Both the position numbers and the translations under genes were made by a program. This document shows positions 5,158 through 7,150 of a stretch of 7,150 nucleotides of DNA, in pieces. Numbering within the stretch: the first letter of the stretch is position 1; every line of letters begins with the position of its first letter. The stretch comes from Pseudomonadota bacterium (GTDB taxonomy: Bacteria > Pseudomonadota > Alphaproteobacteria > Rhizobiales > Xanthobacteraceae): positions 1 through 7,150 of the forward strand of contig CAUJKG010000179.1 of the NCBI GenBank assembly GCA_963205465.1, written 5' to 3'. The notes beneath the pieces are model-generated. The model was not told the origin of the DNA, did no database searches, and saw nothing but the letters and a program-made list of their open reading frames with translations.

Positions 5158-5262
5158 CTAGAGTCTGATACGGCACAGTTGAATTAGACGCGTCGCTTAC
5201 CTGTTTGATGGAGCATGATCTTTTCCGAAAACCGCTTCGCACTTTTCGGGATCATGCTCTAA
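5158..5262. repeat. Rhizobial-type palindromic repeat (GAGCATGATC family), probably composite
   Basis: GAGCATGATC (5211-5220) and GATCATGCTC (5250-5259) are perfect 10-bp inverted arms. Inside them CCGAAAA (5225-5231) pairs with TTTTCGG (5243-5249) around an 11-nt loop, leaving a TTTT bulge on the left. This hairpin is a well-known dispersed intergenic element in Hyphomicrobiales genomes. Just before it, GTCTGAT (5163-5169) and ATTAGAC (5183-5189) make a smaller inverted repeat with one G-U pair that probably belongs to the same unit. The element ends 28 nt before the mgtE ribosome site. Apart from this and the tRNA terminator, I see no gene in 5083-5307. Confidence 0.75.
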
Positions 5263-5307
5263 AAGCGAGCGGCATTCACTTCCGGCGCAAGAAGGAGAAC
5301 CAGTCAG

Positions 5308-6723
5308 ATGCCCGTGGCCGACAGCCCCGGCGGCATTCGCGACGCCGATCTCCTTTTGCCGCTGCGCAACGACGAGGGTGAAATCACCTCCGAATTCCTG
5401 GAGGCGATTTCGCGTGCGGTCGAAGCCGCCGACGTACCCCAGGTTCGTGCGCTCGCCGGTGACCTGCACGAGGCCGATCTCGGCGATTTGATCGAGGCGC
5501 TTCCCGCCGACGAGCGGTCGCGGCTGGTCGAGCTTCTGGGCACCGACTTCGACTTCACGGCGCTGACGGAAGTCGACGACACGGTTCGCGAGGAAATTCT
5601 CGAGGAGCTGCCGAACGAGATCGTCGCCGAAGGCGTGCGCGATCTGGAATCGGACGATGCCGTCCGCATTCTCGAAGACCTTCCGGAAGAAGACAAAGCC
5701 GAGATCCTCGAACAGATTCCGGAAGAGGAGCGGGCCGAACTCGCGCGCGGTCTCGAATATCCCGAAGAATCCGCCGGCCGGCGCATGCAGACGGACTTCG
5801 TCGCCGTGCCGCCGGACTGGACGGTGGGGCAGACCATCGATCACGCGCGCGAAGACGCCGATCTGCCGGATGACTTCTACGCCATCTTCGTGGTCGACGA
5901 AGAGAAGCGTTTCGTCGGCGCGGTGCCGCTCGACAAGCTCCTGCGCTCGCAGCGTCCGGTCAAGATCACCGATATCATGGCCGACGACTGGCAGGTGGTG
6001 CAGGCGAACGCGGACCAGGAAGAGGCGGCGCGCGTCTTCGAGCGCTACAATCTCGTCTCCGCGCCGGTGGTCGATGACGACGGCAAGCTGGTCGGCGTCC
6101 TGATGTTCGACGACGTGGTCGATGTCATCGAAGAAGAGGCCGCTGAAGACATCAAGGCGCTCGGCGGCGTCAATCGCGACGAAGAAATTTCCGACTCGGT
6201 GTTCTATGCCGCGCGTTCGCGCCTGCCGTGGCTTATCCTCAATCTCATCATGGCGTTCTCATCGGCCGCCATCATCGGATTTTTCTCCGACTCGATTTCG
6301 CAGATGGTGGCGCTGGCCGTGCTGATGCCGATCGTGGCCTCGCTCGGCGGCAACGCGGCGACGCAGGCCATGACAGTGACAGTACGCGCGATCGCGACGC
6401 GCGAGCTGACCGAGCGCAACGCATCGCGCATCACCTATCGCGAACTCGGCGTCGGTTTCCTCAACGGTATTGCGATTGCCATTCTGCTCGGGGCGGTCGC
6501 AGGCTTGTGGTTCGTAAACCTGCAACTCGGTGTCGTGATTGCTGCGGCGCTGATCCTGAGCATGTGCGGGGCGGGGCTTGCCGGCATGTTGATACCACTT
6601 GCCTTGCAACGCACCGGCTACGATCCCGCCGTCGCCTCTGCGGTTTTCGTCACCACCGCGACCGACGTGTTGAGCTTCTTCTCGTTTCTCGGCTTTGCGA
6701 CCTGGTGGTTCAAGCTCGGTTAG
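5308..6723 (+). CDS. mgtE: Magnesium transporter MgtE
   Basis: This is a 471-aa Mg2+ channel/transporter of the inner membrane, normally a homodimer gated by intracellular Mg2+. The order is standard: a helical, strongly acidic N domain (about 30-150) of MgtE superhelical repeats; the linking YPEESAGRRM (151-160); two CBS domains (about 160-218 and 222-280, the second ending APVVDDDGKLVGVLMFDDVVDVI); a plug-helix region; and five membrane segments (about 306-327, 332-356, 384-404, 411-436, 446-468). Pore-family residues include PIVASLGGNAATQ (341-353) and the conserved Asp D463 in TTATDV. Length is normal. GAAGGAGA (5291-5298) sits 9 nt before the ATG, a strong ribosome site. Mg2+ control is probably through the acidic N and CBS domains. 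No M-box or YkoK-type riboswitch is evident in the short leader, which holds a dispersed palindromic repeat instead. Confidence 0.97.
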   Translation: MPVADSPGGIRDADLLLPLRNDEGEITSEFLEAISRAVEAADVPQVRALAGDLHEADLGDLIEALPADERSRLVELLGTDFDFTALTEVDDTVREEILEELPNEIVAEGVRDLESDDAVRILEDLPEEDKAEILEQIPEEERAELARGLEYPEESAGRRMQTDFVAVPPDWTVGQTIDHAREDADLPDDFYAIFVVDEEKRFVGAVPLDKLLRSQRPVKITDIMADDWQVVQANADQEEAARVFERYNLVSAPVVDDDGKLVGVLMFDDVVDVIEEEAAEDIKALGGVNRDEEISDSVFYAARSRLPWLILNLIMAFSSAAIIGFFSDSISQMVALAVLMPIVASLGGNAATQAMTVTVRAIATRELTERNASRITYRELGVGFLNGIAIAILLGAVAGLWFVNLQLGVVIAAALILSMCGAGLAGMLIPLALQRTGYDPAVASAVFVTTATDVLSFFSFLGFATWWFKLG

Positions 6724-6765
6724 GTTCCATTTTACCGGGGCTTAACCAGTAAGTCCGTTTTGCGT

Positions 6766-6784
6766 TGCCCGCTGACCGGGCATT
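6766..6784 (+). terminator. Weak hairpin downstream of mgtE, possible terminator
   Basis: TGCCCG (6766-6771) and CGGGCA (6777-6782) make a 6-bp GC-rich stem with a 5-nt loop, followed only by TT. It lies 43 nt after the mgtE stop. The poor T-tract makes intrinsic termination uncertain. Confidence 0.3.
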
Positions 6785-6828
6785 AAGCAGCCTACCGTAA
6801 TGCTCTCCCCAAAAGAGCACTGAGAGCC

Positions 6829-7150
6829 ATGGGGAAGCTTCTCGACAAACGCTGGATCGGCGACCAGCTCATCGCCGTCGTAGGAATGCTGGTGGCTGCG
6901 GCCATGGCAGCGCTCCTCGGCGTCGTCATGCTTGTCGCAGGCCAGGTCGATGAAAACGCGAGCGCGCGCGAGCGGGAACTCGTTCATGCTGCCGTGCTTG
7001 CCCTCAAAGCCAAAACCAAAAGCGACCTTGCCAGTTTCGCTGCGCCCGATGTGGGGTTCGAACTGCCTTCGGCGCAGCGAGCGCGCTGGCTTTACCACCA
7101 CTATGGTTCGCGCCTTTATCAGGCGGGACGCTATAACGAGTCTTACATTC
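6829..7150 (+). CDS. Membrane-anchored protein, probable sensor N-terminus (3' partial)
   Basis: The frame from ATG 6829 stays open to the window edge (107 codons). The protein begins with MGKLLDKRWIGDQ, then one long hydrophobic helix at about residues 13-37, then a hydrophilic, helical stretch containing NASARERELVHAAVLALKAK and KSDLASFAAPD. One N-terminal anchor followed by an extracytoplasmic helical region is the usual start of bacterial signal proteins such as diguanylate cyclases/phosphodiesterases, histidine kinases or chemoreceptors. The ERELVHAAVLALK-type segment is reminiscent of CHASE4-like sensor domains, but the output domain is outside the window, so the class cannot be decided. 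The ribosome site is poor: GAGAG (6822-6826) is very close to the ATG. A TGCTCT/AGAGCA hairpin (6801-6819) ends 9 nt before the start. The reading frame on the opposite strand here is taken as a shadow. Confidence 0.68.
   Translation, partial: MGKLLDKRWIGDQLIAVVGMLVAAAMAALLGVVMLVAGQVDENASARERELVHAAVLALKAKTKSDLASFAAPDVGFELPSAQRARWLYHHYGSRLYQAGRYNESYI

Noticed and set aside
5141..5307. Mg2+ riboswitch (M-box or mgtA-type) before mgtE
   Set aside because: No conserved multi-stem leader is visible; the space is taken by the palindromic repeat and a plain ribosome site.
5197..5844. 215-codon minus-strand frame opposite the start of mgtE, plus a second one at 5304-5837
   Set aside because: Both mirror the acidic N domain of MgtE and show no family pattern; one also runs across the dispersed repeat.
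6742..7101. 119-codon minus-strand frame at the right end
   Set aside because: The + strand frame from 6829 has a clear membrane helix and a plausible protein; the reverse frame has neither motif nor ribosome site.

Overview
The window reads as a high-GC chromosomal segment from an alphaproteobacterium, most likely Hyphomicrobiales (Bradyrhizobium/Afipia/Rhodopseudomonas-like). This rests on three things: protein sequences that look like that group, a near-consensus EcfG-type (alphaproteobacterial general stress) promoter, and two palindromic intergenic repeats of kinds scattered through rhizobial and Bradyrhizobium-type genomes. The assignment is inference, not a database result. No phage, transposase, integrase, CRISPR or defence gene is visible, so this is core housekeeping DNA rather than an island.

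Region 1 (2-2301, + strand) is a tightly packed run of four genes: the C-terminal half of the propionyl-CoA carboxylase alpha subunit (pccA), a DUF805-like membrane protein, a gamma-glutamylcyclotransferase-like enzyme and an acylphosphatase. The junctions are a 4-nt gap, a GTGA overlap and an ATGA overlap, which suggests one translationally coupled transcript.

Region 2 (2302-3466, +) is an apparent stress module. A GGAAC-N16-CGTT promoter precedes a short-chain dehydrogenase of the bacterial general-stress SDR type. An 8-nt overlap then leads into a 77-aa, very hydrophilic, probably disordered small protein.

Region 3 (3467-4628) begins with a palindromic repeat at the convergent junction. 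On the minus strand follows a two-gene unit, transcribed from a secreted META/HslJ-like protein into lipB (octanoyltransferase) through a GTGA overlap. The overlap fixes the lipB start.

Region 4 (4629-5140, +) holds a divergent TTG-initiated 80-aa FliN-like (SpoA) protein standing alone, then a tRNA-Leu(GAG) gene with a clear hairpin terminator.

Region 5 (5141-7150, +) has a rhizobial-type palindromic repeat, the magnesium transporter gene mgtE, and the start of a membrane-anchored, probably sensory, protein cut off by the window edge.

The most interesting points are the EcfG-driven SDR plus hydrophilin-like pair, the orphan minimal FliN protein, and the coupling of a META-domain secreted protein to lipB. 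I do not see a wholly new multi-gene system here.
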